Source of the DNA: Dermatemys mawii
Taxonomy: Eukaryota > Chordata > Testudines > Dermatemydidae
DNA: 64,000 nucleotides
Assembly (NCBI GenBank): GCA_007922305.1
Contig: ML677326.1
Span: 55,298,785-55,362,784 of the forward strand
Reading direction: 5' to 3'
Below are positions 11,953 through 24,214 of the stretch, piece after piece. The translations under genes and the position numbers were made by a program. Numbering within the stretch: position 1 is the first letter of the stretch; the number at the start of each line of letters is the position of its first letter. A model generated the notes under the pieces. That model did not search any database and had not been told where the DNA came from. It was given only the letters and a program-made list of their open reading frames with translations.

Positions 11953-13099
11953 TGTTTTGAACTCTACTTGCATGAAATTTTCTCTATCAAATGATAGATT
12001 TGCTCTTGAAGAATATGAAGAAATCCATATCCTGCAATTTCTGAGATAAGTAGGAAATCTCACAACCTCACTGTTCACTCTCCTTTCCAGATCATTAATA
12101 AATATATTAAACAACATGGGACTTACTTATTACTGAACCTTGAGGCATCTCACTGTTAACCTTTTGCCACAATGAAAATCGACCATAAAATCCATGCTAT
12201 TTTCTGCCTCCTAGCCAGTTTTTGATCTAAGAGAATAAGTTCCCTCTCACCCCATGAAAACTTAACTTTTTTAGTAGATTCTTGCGCTAGACTTTGTAAA
12301 GGTCCTTTAGAAGTCTAAATAAATTATGCATACTGGTTTTCCTTTATCCTCGGTCAGTAACTGATCCTGTGTACCCATACGCTTTAAGTATATGATTGTG
12401 AGCAGCCTTATTGACTTCAGCATGTGGGTATTTGCAGGATTATACCAACATAAGAGTATCTTTGTTTTTTCTTTTGTTCTCAGTAAGGATAATAAGAATA
12501 TTAGTGTTCTAATCACTTCCTTTTTAACTTCAAGTTTTTATTCAGATTGAAATCAGAGCCAAATGTTTTTAGTATCAAAACAAAACAACAACAAAAACAA
12601 AACTTTCAAATATATATTATGTTTATATAAATACTTCAAAATTCCAAGAAGGTTAAAAAATACCACTCTCTCTTTCTCTCAAAAATAAACAAACAAATGT
12701 GGCTCTGTGTAACAACATCAATGAAACAAGTCATTTGTTCCATACAGATTTTTTTTCACTAAATATAAAACTAATACAACTTTTGTATAAGTTTTCAGAT
12801 ACACTAAGTGAACCTTAACTACCAACAGCTAACTTTGTACTTTTGACTACTAATCCCTACTTTTGATACCAGAAGCTGTAGTAATACATGTGGTTTCATT
12901 AATGAAGATAGTTACCTAATTCTGCATTTGATATTGAAAGTTAAGCTGCAATAGTAGTAAGTGTGAAAAACTTATCTAAAATTGGCAAGTTATTTCAAGG
13001 GTAATAATATATACCGCATGAGAAAAACCTAGTTAATCAACATTTTGGAATAAGAGGCAATGTGCATTAAACTGAGCTGTACAAAAAATGATAGTTCTG
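11953..13099. other. No gene or recognisable repeat seen
   Basis: AT-rich unique DNA. An A-rich 'AACAAAACAACAACAAAAAC' type tract lies near 12578-12605. Confidence 0.4.
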
Positions 13100-13107
13100 T
13101 TCTAAAA

Positions 13108-13657
13108 CAGAGGTTCTCAAATTGTTGTCTACAGACCACCACTGGTCCATGAGCTCCATTCAGATAGTCACTGGATCGTTTCCTCTAAGGTGTGTTCCTG
13201 GGCAGCCACATACAAGAGAATGAAGGGCCACCCACCTAATTAGTGGAGCCGCAGAAGGTCTCTAGACCCTGGAGAAGACGCACATGTAAGGTGAGGTGGG
13301 GTCCTCGGGGGAATAGGAGGTAGGTTGTAGTGGTAATGGGGGGAATTTGGGACATGCAGGGCTGTGGCGGCCAGAGAAAGAGGCGACTTTCCCCAGCTCC
13401 AGGGCTAGGATTGCCGGGGAGAAATGGCCCCTCCTTCCCAGCCACAGATCTGTGGCTACTGTGGCAGGGAAGAGACCCCCGCTTCTTCCCAGCCACAGCT
13501 TGGGGGCTGCTGTGTTGGAGGAAAGAGGGCACATCCATCGCAATAGAAAGGTAAGACTACTGATATTAAAATATGAGTTGTGTGCTTTTATTTGTAGAAC
13601 AAAAAACACATTAATTATTTTCAAGTGGCCTACGAAAAAAAAGTTTGAGAATCACTG
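13108..13657. mobile_element. Non-autonomous hAT element (550 bp)
   Basis: The ends are CAGAGGTTCTCAAATTG and AGTTTGAGAATCACTG, an inverted hAT pair. The 8-bp duplications are TTCTAAAA (13100-13107) and CTCTAAGA (13658-13665), 6 of 8 matching. The interior, about 13300-13530, is GC-rich with repeated 'CCAGCCACAG' motifs. Overlapping frames on both strands there (up to 120 aa) have low-complexity composition and no transposase motif, so I do not call a gene. Confidence 0.85.
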
Positions 13658-13665
13658 CTCTAAGA

Positions 13666-15902
13666 AACATAACTTGTGGAAAAATATCTGAAGGGCTATA
13701 CAAACATTAACACTTTTAAAGTTAACAGATGCTCATGAAGGTAGCTCAAGATGTTTCAGATAATTTTTAAAAGGACAATGTCAAGGCTGACAGATCCAAT
13801 ATTTAGCCTACTCTAAATATAACATCATTAAAAACTTTGCTTGGGTCTGAAAAATCTGTCATCTCTTCTAACCTAAGAGCTGCAATGATCACAGAGTTAC
13901 TGTATAAGATAAGTCCATTATTCCAACTCGTCCTGTTTCTTGCTTTCCTCACTGTCCAAAGCAACCTGATTCTAGAGAGGAAGATTAAAAATATACAATG
14001 CAGCTAGTCAACTATGCAATGCTTTACATGGAAGAACAAATCTCTCTAGACCTCTACAGTAATTGGTTTATACCCCGAAGTGGCAGTTTTAATTTACCCT
14101 TTCCATTACCTTATCATGCATAGCTGTGAAGATTATTAATGCCATAAAATTAGCCACAGTATTTGACTATGATTTCCTGTGGTACTGATGCCAACTACAC
14201 TGCTGTTGGGCTTATCACTAATAAGCATAATGACTAGATTTGTTTGTGATATATTAATCAGAGCAAGGCAAATACAGAACACTTCACTCAACTCTGCACA
14301 CTCCCTAAGAGAAAATTTATATTTGAATAACATGTACCTCCACACAACTGGAGAAATAAGATGAAGAAAAATGACCGATATTGGGGTAATTTCAGGCTAA
14401 TCAGCAGCTGGCTCTTGTTTAAACCTAGAATATTGCCAGCTAAGGTCCGGTTCTGGGCAGCAATGGGCCACCTCACCATCTTCCATTAACTTCCCTGGAA
14501 CTGTGTGTGCTAAATGCTTTGTAGGATTGGGTCTTTAGTAAGTATCTAATTCTGTCATCACTTAAATCTCTTGTTCACACTCTTGGTATTTTTAGCCTGT
14601 GGGGCAACCACTCCATACAGATGAATAATTTGTACATAAGGCCCTAATCAAGAAATGTATAAAGTTAAAGCATGGGCCTACTCCCATTTAAGTCAAGGGG
14701 AAGTGATACCGGCCTGCAATACCTATAATTCATGTCTACAATCATATAACATCCACAAGCTTACAAAATTAATTCTGACAAGCCCAAATTCTATTAAAAG
14801 TAGGGATGGGAAAACCCACTAGTGCTTTAGGCTTTGCAAAACCTGTGATTTTTTAAACTTTTTTTAAAAATGGGTTTTGAATTTTACAAAATAACTCCTA
14901 ACTTTAATGTAAACCCTTGGTTTCAGAGGAAATATTTAATTAAAAACAAATAGCAAATCATGCTTTCCTTTAAAAAGAATGGAGTAACTTAAGGGCCGGA
15001 AATGTTTTGTAAAACTGTAACGGTTCAACAAAACCTCAAACTTAAAAATAGTCTAAACATTTAACTGAATTTATTAGAAACTTGTTCTATGCAAATAATG
15101 GAGCTTCTTGCTTGAAATGAACTCTTTCTTAGGTTTCATTTATGGACCTACCAGAGAATAAAATAAACTTACAAAAATGTACAGGATTCTTATTTTGCCT
15201 GAAACAATGTAAACTCAAAACCTCAAAAACTTCAATTTATCGTAATCAAGAACGCACCTAAATGAAAACTGCCTAACAATTAATTGTGATCATGCAATCC
15301 TTTTGTAGAGGAGAATATTTGTATGTACACATACTGAGAAAGAAAAACACTTGTATTTTAAAAATGATGCTATACACAATTATTGCTTTCCAGAGCACTT
15401 TTCAATTCATGAGTGACATTTGAATAGAAATATCAGAAAGCAGATAGGTCTCCCTTAAGCAAGTTAGATGCTACAGTTTGCTGAATGGAGAAGGCAATGG
15501 AAGACATTTCTATAGCTTACTAGCTATCCATTTGAATTAAGCAACTAAGAATAGACTGCTGCACATGAAAATTATTTCATTTATGTCTCAGGATAGTAGC
15601 ATATAAGCCACATAAGAAAGTACTGATCTCCCCTAGATTTTCATGATTTAAATGTCAAGCATAGTAACTTGTTCTTCTTTACCATTTGCAAAGAGATTTT
15701 GCATGGCATTTCTTTATTAAATACTACATCAGTTAATGTTTATCTGCTTATTTGCTTAAATATATTTATGTTGAGAAATTCCATATCAAAGATGTTTATT
15801 CTAAACTATTCTTTACAGTGGATCCCAACATTCTGACCTTCCTTTCTATATTTTTGTTAGCTTGCGAAACACAGAAAATATGGTGACACTGGGCTGTAAT
15901 TA
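13666..15902. other. No gene or recognisable repeat seen
   Basis: About 2.2 kb of unique-looking DNA. Near 14640-14705 a faint 'GGCCCTAATCAAG...AAGTCAAGGGGAA' pattern may be an eroded member of the ancient palindromic repeats. Confidence 0.4.
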
Positions 15903-15905
15903 TTA

Positions 15906-16153
15906 TGGCTATGTCTACACTACCGGGCCTATGCAAGCATAGCCCTCAATGTAGATGCAGGTCAGCTGTGTCACAGAAGGAGTTCTGCTGGTGCACGAAC
16001 ACCACTTCCCTGAATGACGATAGCTACATTGACAGAAGCATACTTGTGTCAGCATAGTTGTGCTGGAAGAGTTTTCTCTCTGTGCATGTTTGTTTTTTTT
16101 TGTTATATTTCACAGCCCTGACTGAAAAAGCTCTACTAGTATAAACCAAGCCT
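15906..16153. mobile_element. Harbinger-type MITE
   Basis: The left end TGGCTATGTCTACACTACC and right end CTAGTATAAACCAAGCC are inverted variants of the GGCC(T/A)TGTCTACACTA terminus shared by several elements here. TTA precedes the left end (15903-15905). The right flank is TAT, so the duplication has decayed. Non-coding. Confidence 0.65.
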
Positions 16154-16155
16154 AT

Positions 16156-17055
16156 GAAATACTAGTGAGAGGTGAGCTGGAGAAACATTATATCTGCTTG
16201 CAGTGGATGACCAAATGATTTTGTTTTTAATGTTGAGAAACAGAGTGGAAAATAGACATCCATCTTCTGATGCTAAAAACTAAAGCCTCTAAGCAAGCAT
16301 TAAAACATATTCTTTCACTGGATTGGGGCTAAAATTTATTACTAAATTACATGCACAAATATTTAATTCCATATGAAAAGTGGGTAATTGCATGTTAATT
16401 TGAAATTTCCATTCATGTAAGTGCATCTTTCATGCATAACAGCATGTGTTTTCATGCTACACTGACAGATGCAATTACGAAAAAACAGCCCCAAAAGTGT
16501 CTGTCTTCAGAGTTCATGAACACAGTGACACTGTTGAGCTGCGCAGCAAATTTAAGAACTCCAGACAGAGTAGTAAATGTTCCATTAAATATATTGTTTT
16601 GCATCTTCTGAGATATTTTTTCTACTGCTGTATATGTATCAGGGGAAACAAACAAAAAAAAAAAGAAAGAAAACTGACAAATATTCTTGTCAAAAGAACA
16701 CTCATAGAACAGATGTTATGATAAGTGCAAAGCCCTTATCAGCACATCTGTTATCTGAAGATTCCACTCACCAACAACTTTGGAGACTATCATTGGCTTT
16801 TTTGGTTATAAAAAACAGCTTTTGTTTCTTCTCTTTGAATCAAACATACTTTCACAGAAAATTTAAAAGCAGAAACCCATTGCCAAAATATTGTATCACC
16901 AGAATCTTCAAAGGTCTTTGAGTGGGAGCCAATGGTCAGCCTTTGGAAGACAAGCTATGTTGTTAGTTTTCATTATACAAGAGTCACTGTAGAGGCAGTG
17001 CTTGCTGGCCAGTTTGGTCTCTTATTAGAGTCAATTCCTAAGGCAGACTTGCTTT
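16156..17055. other. No gene or recognisable repeat seen
   Basis: Unique-looking DNA. Open frames of 91-95 aa near 16446-16921 are lysine/asparagine-rich translations of AT-rich sequence without a domain. Confidence 0.4.
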
Positions 17056-17708
17056 GTGGGAATCATAGGACTGGAAGGACCTCAAGAGGTTATCTAGTCC
17101 AGTCGCCTGCACTCATGGCAGGTTTAAGCATTATCTAGACCACCATCCATGACAGGTGTTTGCCTAATCTGATCTTAAAAATCTCCAGTGATGGAAATTC
17201 CACAACTTCCATGGGCAATTTATTCCAGTGCTTAACAATCTTAACAGGAATTTTTTCCTAATGTCCAGCCTAAACTGCCCTTGCTGCATTTTAAAGTCTG
17301 AGGATAGGACAAGAAGCAATGGGTTTAAAGAGAAATATGTTTCTCCCTCCTCTTTGTAGCAACCATTTATGGACTTGAAATCTTACAATATACCCTTCTC
17401 TGTCATCTCTTCTCCAGACTAAACAAACCCAATTTTTTCCCATAGGTCATGTTTTCTAGACCTTTAATTATTTTTGTTGTTCTTCCCAGGACTTTCTCCA
17501 AGTTGTCCTCATCTTTCCTGAAATGTGGTGCCCAGAACTGGACATAATATTCCAGCTGAGGCCTTATCAGCGCAGAGTAGAATGGAAGAATTGCTTCTTA
17601 TGTCTTGTTTACAACACTCCTGCTGATACATCCAACAACGCTATTTGCTTTTTTTTAGCAATAGTTTTACTGTTGACATATATTAAGCTTGTAATCCACT
17701 AGGACCCC
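17056..17708 (-). mobile_element. CR1 LINE, 3' part (minus strand)
   Basis: The left edge 'GGGAATCATAGGACTGGAAG' is the reverse complement of the CR1 3' end, where ORF2 is followed by 'GGACTAGATGACCT...CCTTCCA...TTCTATGATT'. Rightward come reversed blocks of the ORF2 tail, such as 'AGAAGCAATGGG' and 'GGAATAAATTGCCCATGGAA' on the minus strand. The frame is broken by stops. The element resumes at 18784 beyond an inserted LTR. Confidence 0.85.
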
Positions 17709-18783
17709 TGTGACAATGCTGCCCGTGGGAACCAGCTGAGGTCACTCAATTAGGGTGAACTGCAAACAGAATGGGGCAAACCCCAAAACCTGGTGGATAT
17801 TCCAATACTTAGATTTACCAAGCCAGCACAAAACAGCTTCTATAATACCTGCATGGCTACTAAGTCGTCCAAACCTCATAGTTCCCCTTAAAGTGCCCAG
17901 CCTCTGGCCTCCATTCAGACACACCTGTCAGATATGATGATAATTACTGAGAATCTTACTTCATTATATAAAAGAAAAGGTTCTCCTGATTCCAAAGAAC
18001 CAAGCCCCAGACCCAGGTCAAATGATAACTTAGATCTTACCCAAAATACATGGCTTAGCCAATTCTTGTTAACTAAGCTAAAATTTATTAAGAATGAAGA
18101 GAGAGAGTGTTGGTTAAAAGGTCAATATACATACAGACTGGATTCAGTTCTTGGGGTTTAGTTGCATAGCAGAGATAAGCTGGTAGTTGCCAAGTGTCCT
18201 TTTAGAAATAGTCCATAGCTGATAAGTCCAATGTCCATATCCAGGGTGACTCCAGTCAGTGACTGGGGATCTCAATCCTTATGACTCAGGGTTTCCCCTT
18301 CTTGAAATCCAAAGCAGATCTGAGATGAAGAAGGATCACGCCCTAGGGTATTTACATATTTCCAGAAGCCTTTTGGCTTGAGAAACAATAGGCTTAACTT
18401 CTCGCAAACATCATGGCAATCAGCACAGGATAGTTTATCCATTAAACAGTTCAGATACAGGTTACCACAATCTTCAAAGAAACATATAGACAACAATACT
18501 ATTTCACTCAAGTATCTTCCTAAATAATAATAGTCCTTTCTGATCTTTGAATGAAAGCCATAGTAATCGACAGGACTTGTTTGCTTACATCACAAGACCT
18601 GAATAAACATATACTCTTCTATCTCTAACAATGTCCACTGCATTTCAAAGCACTAGTCATTTATATATCTTTCTAGGCAATCTTTAAAGTTCAGCCATCG
18701 GTCAGGTCAGTCCGTGAGTTCATTAACTCTTTCTGGCCCTGTCACCTGTCAATGAGATTCTATATTTCACTCAGAACGTCACA
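17709..18783 (-). mobile_element. Solo LTR inserted in CR1 (1075 bp)
   Basis: The block begins TGTGAC and ends GTCACA, a perfect 6-bp TG...CA LTR border. Host CR1 sequence flanks it, with ACCCC at 17704-17708 and ACCCT at 18784-18788 as a 5-bp target duplication (4 of 5). On the minus strand an AATAAA lies near 18090, which suggests minus orientation with U3 on the right. I recognise it as a turtle endogenous-retrovirus-type LTR. No internal retroviral region is present, as expected after LTR-LTR recombination. Confidence 0.8.
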
Positions 18784-18910
18784 ACCCTCAGATCCCTTTC
18801 TGCAGGACTCCTTCTTATGCAGTCGTTTCCCATTTTGTGTGTGCGCAACTGATTGTTCCTTCCTAAGTGGTGTACTTTCATTAGTCCTTATTGTATTTTA
18901 TCCTATGGAG
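18784..18910 (-). mobile_element. CR1 LINE, continuation beyond the LTR
   Basis: 'CCCTCAGATCCCTTTCTGCA' continues the CR1 sequence interrupted at 17708 ('TAATCCACTAGGACCCC'). The run to 'TTGTATTTTATCCTATGG' fits CR1 read in reverse. The right limit is approximate. Confidence 0.7.
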
Positions 18911-20329
18911 CACTGTTGTTAGGCTGAGACTCCTTACTAAAGGGATTGCGCTACGAGCTCTTTGACCATCTGTTGTATCAAGCAGGCAAGGTATTAACAA
19001 ACTTTAACAGACTTTATTTAACAACAGTGAAGCCTCTTACAAAGCTGCTGCTGCACCCCTCTGTAGCTCTAACTCCAGCTTGGCTCAACTCTTCCCGCCT
19101 CCTTCTTGTTTCCTGCCCTACAGACTCCCACTTCTAATAATTACAAGCAGCATCTAAAATACCACACCATCTTTATTTCAGGGTTGGTTTTTATACGTGA
19201 GTAAGACAAATTATACATAGAATACACTAAGATTGCATCACTGATGTCTCCTCAGCTGGGAAGCTAACCTTCCAGACACCCACCACCCTTTGACAGAGAG
19301 GCAACACTGATGTTGAAATAGAACACTAGTGTCAGAGGAGGAACAGAAACAAAACAGAGTATAAAGTATTTCAGACAATTTAGAAGCAGAATTCTATTGG
19401 CAAAACATTGTACATGTTCAGCTGTCCAGTTTTCAAAACATGAAATGATGTAAATTTACTCCTAATCAAGTAAGTTAAACACTATAGAAATTTGCTGGTA
19501 CACTTTTAAGGCATAAACACATTCCTATGCCCACACTTTTAAGGCATAAGCACATTCCTATGATCCCACTTCCCTTCATAATGGAAATCTCTCTCATGAT
19601 ATTCAAAATCCCTTTCAAACTCAAATCAAAATTACATACAGAGTTGTTTAAGAGAAAAGCCCATTATTTAAGTAATGATTCATAATGCAAAGTATAGCAG
19701 GATTGTTAGTGCTGTCATAAATTAAAAAGTTGCTGATGCCTCATGGAAAAATTTGGAAGAAATCATCATATTTGGGAAAACAAATTATACAGAGAATATA
19801 CCAAGACTCTGCAAGATGTTTCATATTTTGTGAATTTCTTCCTTGACCTTTATTACTTTTGGTAAGGAATTATGTAGACCAACTTCCTAGAAGACGACTC
19901 GATAGAATGGTCCAGGACAGAATTCTCTGGCAATCTATTGTTTGCGGCCCATACCCTGGAGAGGGGTGGAGGGCATAATGAATGAATTAATGAACTGGGG
20001 CCTCTGACTGCTACTGCAATACCAATAGTAAGCATAGTTTATTTCAAAAGAAATAAAGGATTTTTGCATGAAAACAAAATCTGATTTTTTAAAACAGTTG
20101 AATTCTTCTGAACTGTTTCTGCTCCTGTTTTTTATTCCGCACATGAAGTAAAATTCTTTTCATGTTGTCATTTCCATAGCAACTACTTGTAAAGTCAAAG
20201 ACGATTATGATTTCAGGTGGGAAATAAAGAGAAGATAAACTCTTACCAGTACAGATCTCTTGTATCTGATTTTTCACTACCTTGCTATTTATGTAGTCTC
20301 TTTCACTATTCAGAATAATGCAAAGTGAG
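18911..20329. other. No gene seen; one small tandem duplication
   Basis: Mostly unique DNA. A 29-bp block, 'CACTTTTAAGGCATAA(A/G)CAC...' , occurs at 19501-19529 and again at 19534-19562 with one difference, a recent tandem duplication with 33-bp period. Confidence 0.6.
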
Positions 20330-20331
20330 TA

Positions 20332-21186
20332 CAGGCGTGTCGCATCTTACGCGAGGGTTCCGTTCTGGGAACCCCATGTATAGCCAAAATCGCGTATAGC
20401 CAAAACACTCCAGTTCAATGGTAGGCGGAATCGCCTGCACTATAGATCATCGGCTCTGGAGCTGGGGGTCTCAGCCACTTATGTGGGGGGTCCAGAGCCC
20501 CGACCCCGACAGCGGGCTGCCAGCCCCAATGCCCCCCGCAGGCTGCCCGCTGGGCCCCTGCTGCTGGCTGGCTCCCGGCTCCGGCCCCGAGTCCCCACGG
20601 GGGGCGGGCTGCTAGCTCTAGCCACAATCCCTGCAGCGGGCAGGCTGCCGGCTGTGGCCCGGCTCCAATAGCGGGCGGGCTGCCGGTCCCAGCCCCAATC
20701 CCTGGCAGGCTGGGCTCCAGCCCCGGTCCCCACAGTGGGTGGGCTGCCGGCTCCAGTCCCCGCAGTGTGCGGGCTGCCGGCTGCAGCCCCAGTCCCCACG
20801 GCAGGCGGGCTGCTGGTCCCCACCCTGGTTCCCAGTGGGCTGGGCTCCAGCCCTGGCCCCCGCAGCGGGCTGCCGGCCCCGATCCCTGCAGCGGGCTGCC
20901 GGCCCCAATCTCTGTGGCGGGCTGCTGGCTCCACCCCGGCCTCGCAGCAGGGGCTGCAGACCCAATCCCGGCCATGGGTTGCTGGCCGAGCCCCGACCCC
21001 TGCCACGGGCTGCCACCAGCATCGAGTCAGACCCCTGCACTGGGCGGCTGCCAGCCCCAACCCCAACCCCAACAGGGGTCACTTATAGGCTTTTGGATTT
21101 TTTTTTCTTTTTTCTTTTTCTATTTTTGCCAGCTGCGTAAAGCCGAATTCACATATGTTAAATACGCATAAGATGCGACTGGCCTG
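20332..21186. mobile_element. Tc1/mariner (Tigger-like) non-autonomous element
   Basis: The inverted ends are CAGGCGTGTCGCATCTTACG on the left and the complement of GCATAAGATGCGACTGGCCTG on the right. TA dinucleotides flank both (20330-20331, 21187-21188), the Tc1/mariner target signature. The 'GAGGGTTCCGTTCTGGGAAC' and 'GCGTATAGCC' blocks inside the left end resemble Tigger-class termini. The core is a GC-rich minisatellite rather than a transposase. Confidence 0.8.
20500..21075. repeat. GC-rich minisatellite inside the Tigger-like element
   Basis: Irregular repetition of 'GCGGGCTGCCGG(C)', 'CCCCAATCCC' and 'GGGCTCCAG' words with units of roughly 25-50 bp. Two neat consecutive units lie at about 20869-20910. 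Because the array lacks stops in several frames it gives open frames up to 197 aa on both strands, rich in A, G, P and R. These are composition artefacts. A T-rich tract follows at 21098-21127. Confidence 0.8.
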
Positions 21187-21620
21187 TATAGCGCAGTTCT
21201 CACTCTCTGGGTTCTCACTTCGGACAAGACTAAATACGGTGCAAGACAGTGAGTCCCAATTTTCAGAGATTCACCTATATTTATCTACAGAAGAAAAGTT
21301 AGCATATTCTTGCCCAGTTTTCCAAGGCCTGCCCTACACACATGCGAAGCAAAATGCACACACAACTTGTGGGTGCACGTAACATTATGGGCGAGATCCT
21401 CACACCTATTCTGGCCCCTTCATGGTGGATAAAAGGACAGGAGTCATGTAAACAGAACTGTAGTCATGGATGGGCTAAATGCCCCAAATTTTAATGGTTT
21501 TTATCTTTATCTAATTTGTTTGTTATTCTTTCATTCCCACATCAGATGCCTCAACTGCACCTAAAATGTAATTAATAAATGTTTAGCTTCCTAGCATTAC
21601 CAGCACATTGTCATATATTA

Positions 21621-21741
21621 GGATGACCAGATGTCATGATTTTATAGAGACAGTCCCGATTTTGGATCTTTTTCTTATATAGGCTCCTATTATCCCCCTC
21701 CCCTCTGGTCCAGATTTTTCACATTTGCTGTCTGGTCACCC
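21621..21741. mobile_element. Short TA-flanked MITE (121 bp)
   Basis: The ends GGATGACCAGATGTC and GCTGTCTGGTCACCC are inverted and flanked by TA at 21619-21620 and 21742-21743. The 'AGACAGTCCCGATTTTGG' block and the C-rich centre match a family abundant in turtles and crocodilians. A longer relative with the same ends lies at 27869-28303. The TA flanks suggest Tc1/mariner mobilisation. Confidence 0.8.
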
Positions 21742-21743
21742 TA

Positions 21744-24211
21744 TTATTTACTGATGAGCTAATCCCTCCTCTAAACAGTCAAAATGAGTAATACAAACAT
21801 ATGTTAGACTAACATTAAACAAAGTAAAGTCAGACCAATCGGTGCTGAAAGAAGTCCGATGATCAGGCAGTTTGGCTAGCACCAGTCAGCTTTGTCGCTA
21901 CACTTTTTGTTGAAAATGACCTTGCCTTTTCATTTTTCCTTAAAACTGAGATCACATCCCTATCTCAGCATATTGTCTTGTCAGAATACAAAGTGCAGAT
22001 GATCTGTATCTCAATCAAATTTGCATGTTATGAATACATGTATGGAAATGTTCCAAATCTGAGGACTGATGTCATTTTTATGTTTTTAATAATCATAATT
22101 CAATTTTATTGGCTTATTCATTTAGAAGAAAACTAACTTTAAATGTAGGGTGTCTTGGAAAAAATCTCTTTTATAGATTGGGAAGGATATGAGGATATGA
22201 TCCAGAGCTCTGAGTCATCGTGGGGTAGTGAAGAATTTAATGAAAGTGAAGAGACATGGCAGTAATGGTAAATGAAATTCTGCTTTTATTCTGACCGTGC
22301 ACATTGGAGAGACCCTAAAGGGGCTACTCAAAAGTCTCTTGTATGACTGTTTTGGAAGGAGAGGCATAGTATGTCCATGTTAATTCTTTACTCCTTCGTG
22401 AAGGACTTAGAGTGAAGAGTGAGGTCTTCATCAAATAGCAGATGTTGTAAACCGTGGACTAATAATTAGAAACTAAATATGCTGGTACTAGAAAGTACCT
22501 GTTGCATGCATGCATATATGATTACAATGAGTATCATCATTTCAGTTACTCTAGTATTAGAGGCCTCAGATGGGTATCAAGGCCCTGTTCGGCTAGGAAC
22601 TATGTGGGGGCAATAGCCCATTTTGAAAGATGATGGTGCAAGCACCAAAGAAATTTAATTAATAGGTATCATGCTGTAGCATCTCAAGTGGTTAAAAAAA
22701 TCCAATTCTTTAGTGAGAGTCCTTGCCAAAGATAATGCTGGTGTAAAGCACAGGACAGATAAAGTTGGTGGATTACTAGTGCTTAAGGCTTGCTGCATTT
22801 TTCTCTTTGCTTTCCTTTCTCTCAGCCTCGGCTCCCTGAACAGCCCTCCACTGTGGCCACATCTTCCCAGCTTGAAGTGTCAATGTTGGATATTTTTAGC
22901 TAGGAACTATAGATGTATATAATTAAAATGATTGGCAAACTGTAGATAAACATATAACTGGAGTAAGGGGGAGCAGGAGGATGAGGAAACCAGTGAAACA
23001 ATCCTGTTTAGCTAAATAGCAGTGTCAAAACAATAACTGCATAAGGTCCTAATTCAGCTAAGTTCTTTAAGCATATGCTTATGTTGCATGCCTACAGTAC
23101 TTTACAGGATCAGGGCCTAAATTGATATTGGTAAAAATGACTTTTAATCTCTCTCTGTTTATTCTATTTAATGTTCAGGGAAACGTGATATTTATTTCAA
23201 TTTATGGGAGAGATGAGATTATTTGTCAAGCAGATCTGAAAAAGATGCACTGCTTAAAAAAAAAAGAAAAGATTACAGGATCTCATCATGAACCTATCAT
23301 TACAGACATGGAAACACATTTTCGCAAGGGCACATCTCCTGCTGTCGTTATTTATCAAGTGACATTTGGTTGTATTCATGTTGCTTCCAAAGTCCTTGTC
23401 TTACATAGTCAGAGACTTGGATTTATTGTTTCTATGTCTAGGCTTACAGGCAATATTGTGGGTGAAATAATGACTAAACATTATTCTACATGTAAGGAGA
23501 TGTGATGTTGATACAACTAGACGCAGTTGACAAGTGAATGATGGGAGGATGTGCAACTACTGAAGAAAATTCTAATTTCAACATTAAAGTTTAAAATGTT
23601 CCGCTACAAGCATTGTAGAATCAGTATCTGAGAAACAGTGTGGAGCTGGAATAACTCATAAGTACAGGGGTGTGCAAGCTGGTGTTTTAGTGGCTATGTT
23701 CTTGATTAAAAATGTCCAAATTCTCTTAAGGGATTCAAAAGAAGATGCTTGAGCGTTCATGAAGGAAACATCAGGGCCAGCTGTAGCATTTTGGAGAGGA
23801 AATAATTTTTGTCCCATGTGCCTCTTAAACAGACGATCATAACATATCCATGAGGCATGGATAAAAAGAACAGTGAGAGAGGCTGAAAGGGAAGGAGTTT
23901 TGCTAACGTTTTGGCTGAGTGTAGCTGAAATATCAACATAAAGTGTTTAGCAAACTTACAAAAATGGTTGGCTTGTTTATTTATGAAATGTGAACAACAA
24001 AAAAAGAATATGTTTAATTGTAGTCCATGCCAGAAGGAACTGATGTTGCTTCACTTTGTCTCAATGTATTCTTAACCTTAATTTTGGCAATCAAATTATA
24101 TGCACACTGAACTAGTAATAATATATGAATTATTTTATAGAATGGCTCCACTGTCCCTGCCAACCAACTCTCCTGCTACATAAGCACTTACTGTGTATTT
24201 TGAAATGTCTG
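21744..24211. other. No confirmed gene; mostly unique DNA
   Basis: About 2.5 kb. A possible 3' terminal exon at 22177-22265 is discussed in findings. A 127-aa frame at 23122-23505 has no recognisable domain. An eroded 'AAGGCCCTGTTCGGCTAGGA' near 22580 may be a LINE 3' tail scrap. Confidence 0.4.
23043..23118. repeat. Ancient palindromic interspersed repeat
   Basis: The left 'AAGGTCCTAATTCAGCTAAG' pairs imperfectly with the right 'CTTTACAGGATCAGGGCCT', with 'AAGCATATGCTTA' near the centre. This is the fold-back family built on 'GATCCTGCAAAG...CTTAAGCA' seen across birds and turtles. Confidence 0.6.
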
Positions 24212-24214
24212 TTA

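Noticed and set aside
13236..13691. Four overlapping frames of 74-120 aa
   Set aside because: They sit in the GC-rich interior of a hAT element on both strands with shared low-complexity motifs.
20415..21171. Overlapping open frames of 117-197 aa on both strands
   Set aside because: All lie in the GC-rich minisatellite. They are A/G/P/R low-complexity, occur in several frames at once and show no domain.
23122..23505. 127-aa plus-strand frame
   Set aside because: No domain, no signal of codon bias, no flanking promoter or splice evidence; likely chance.
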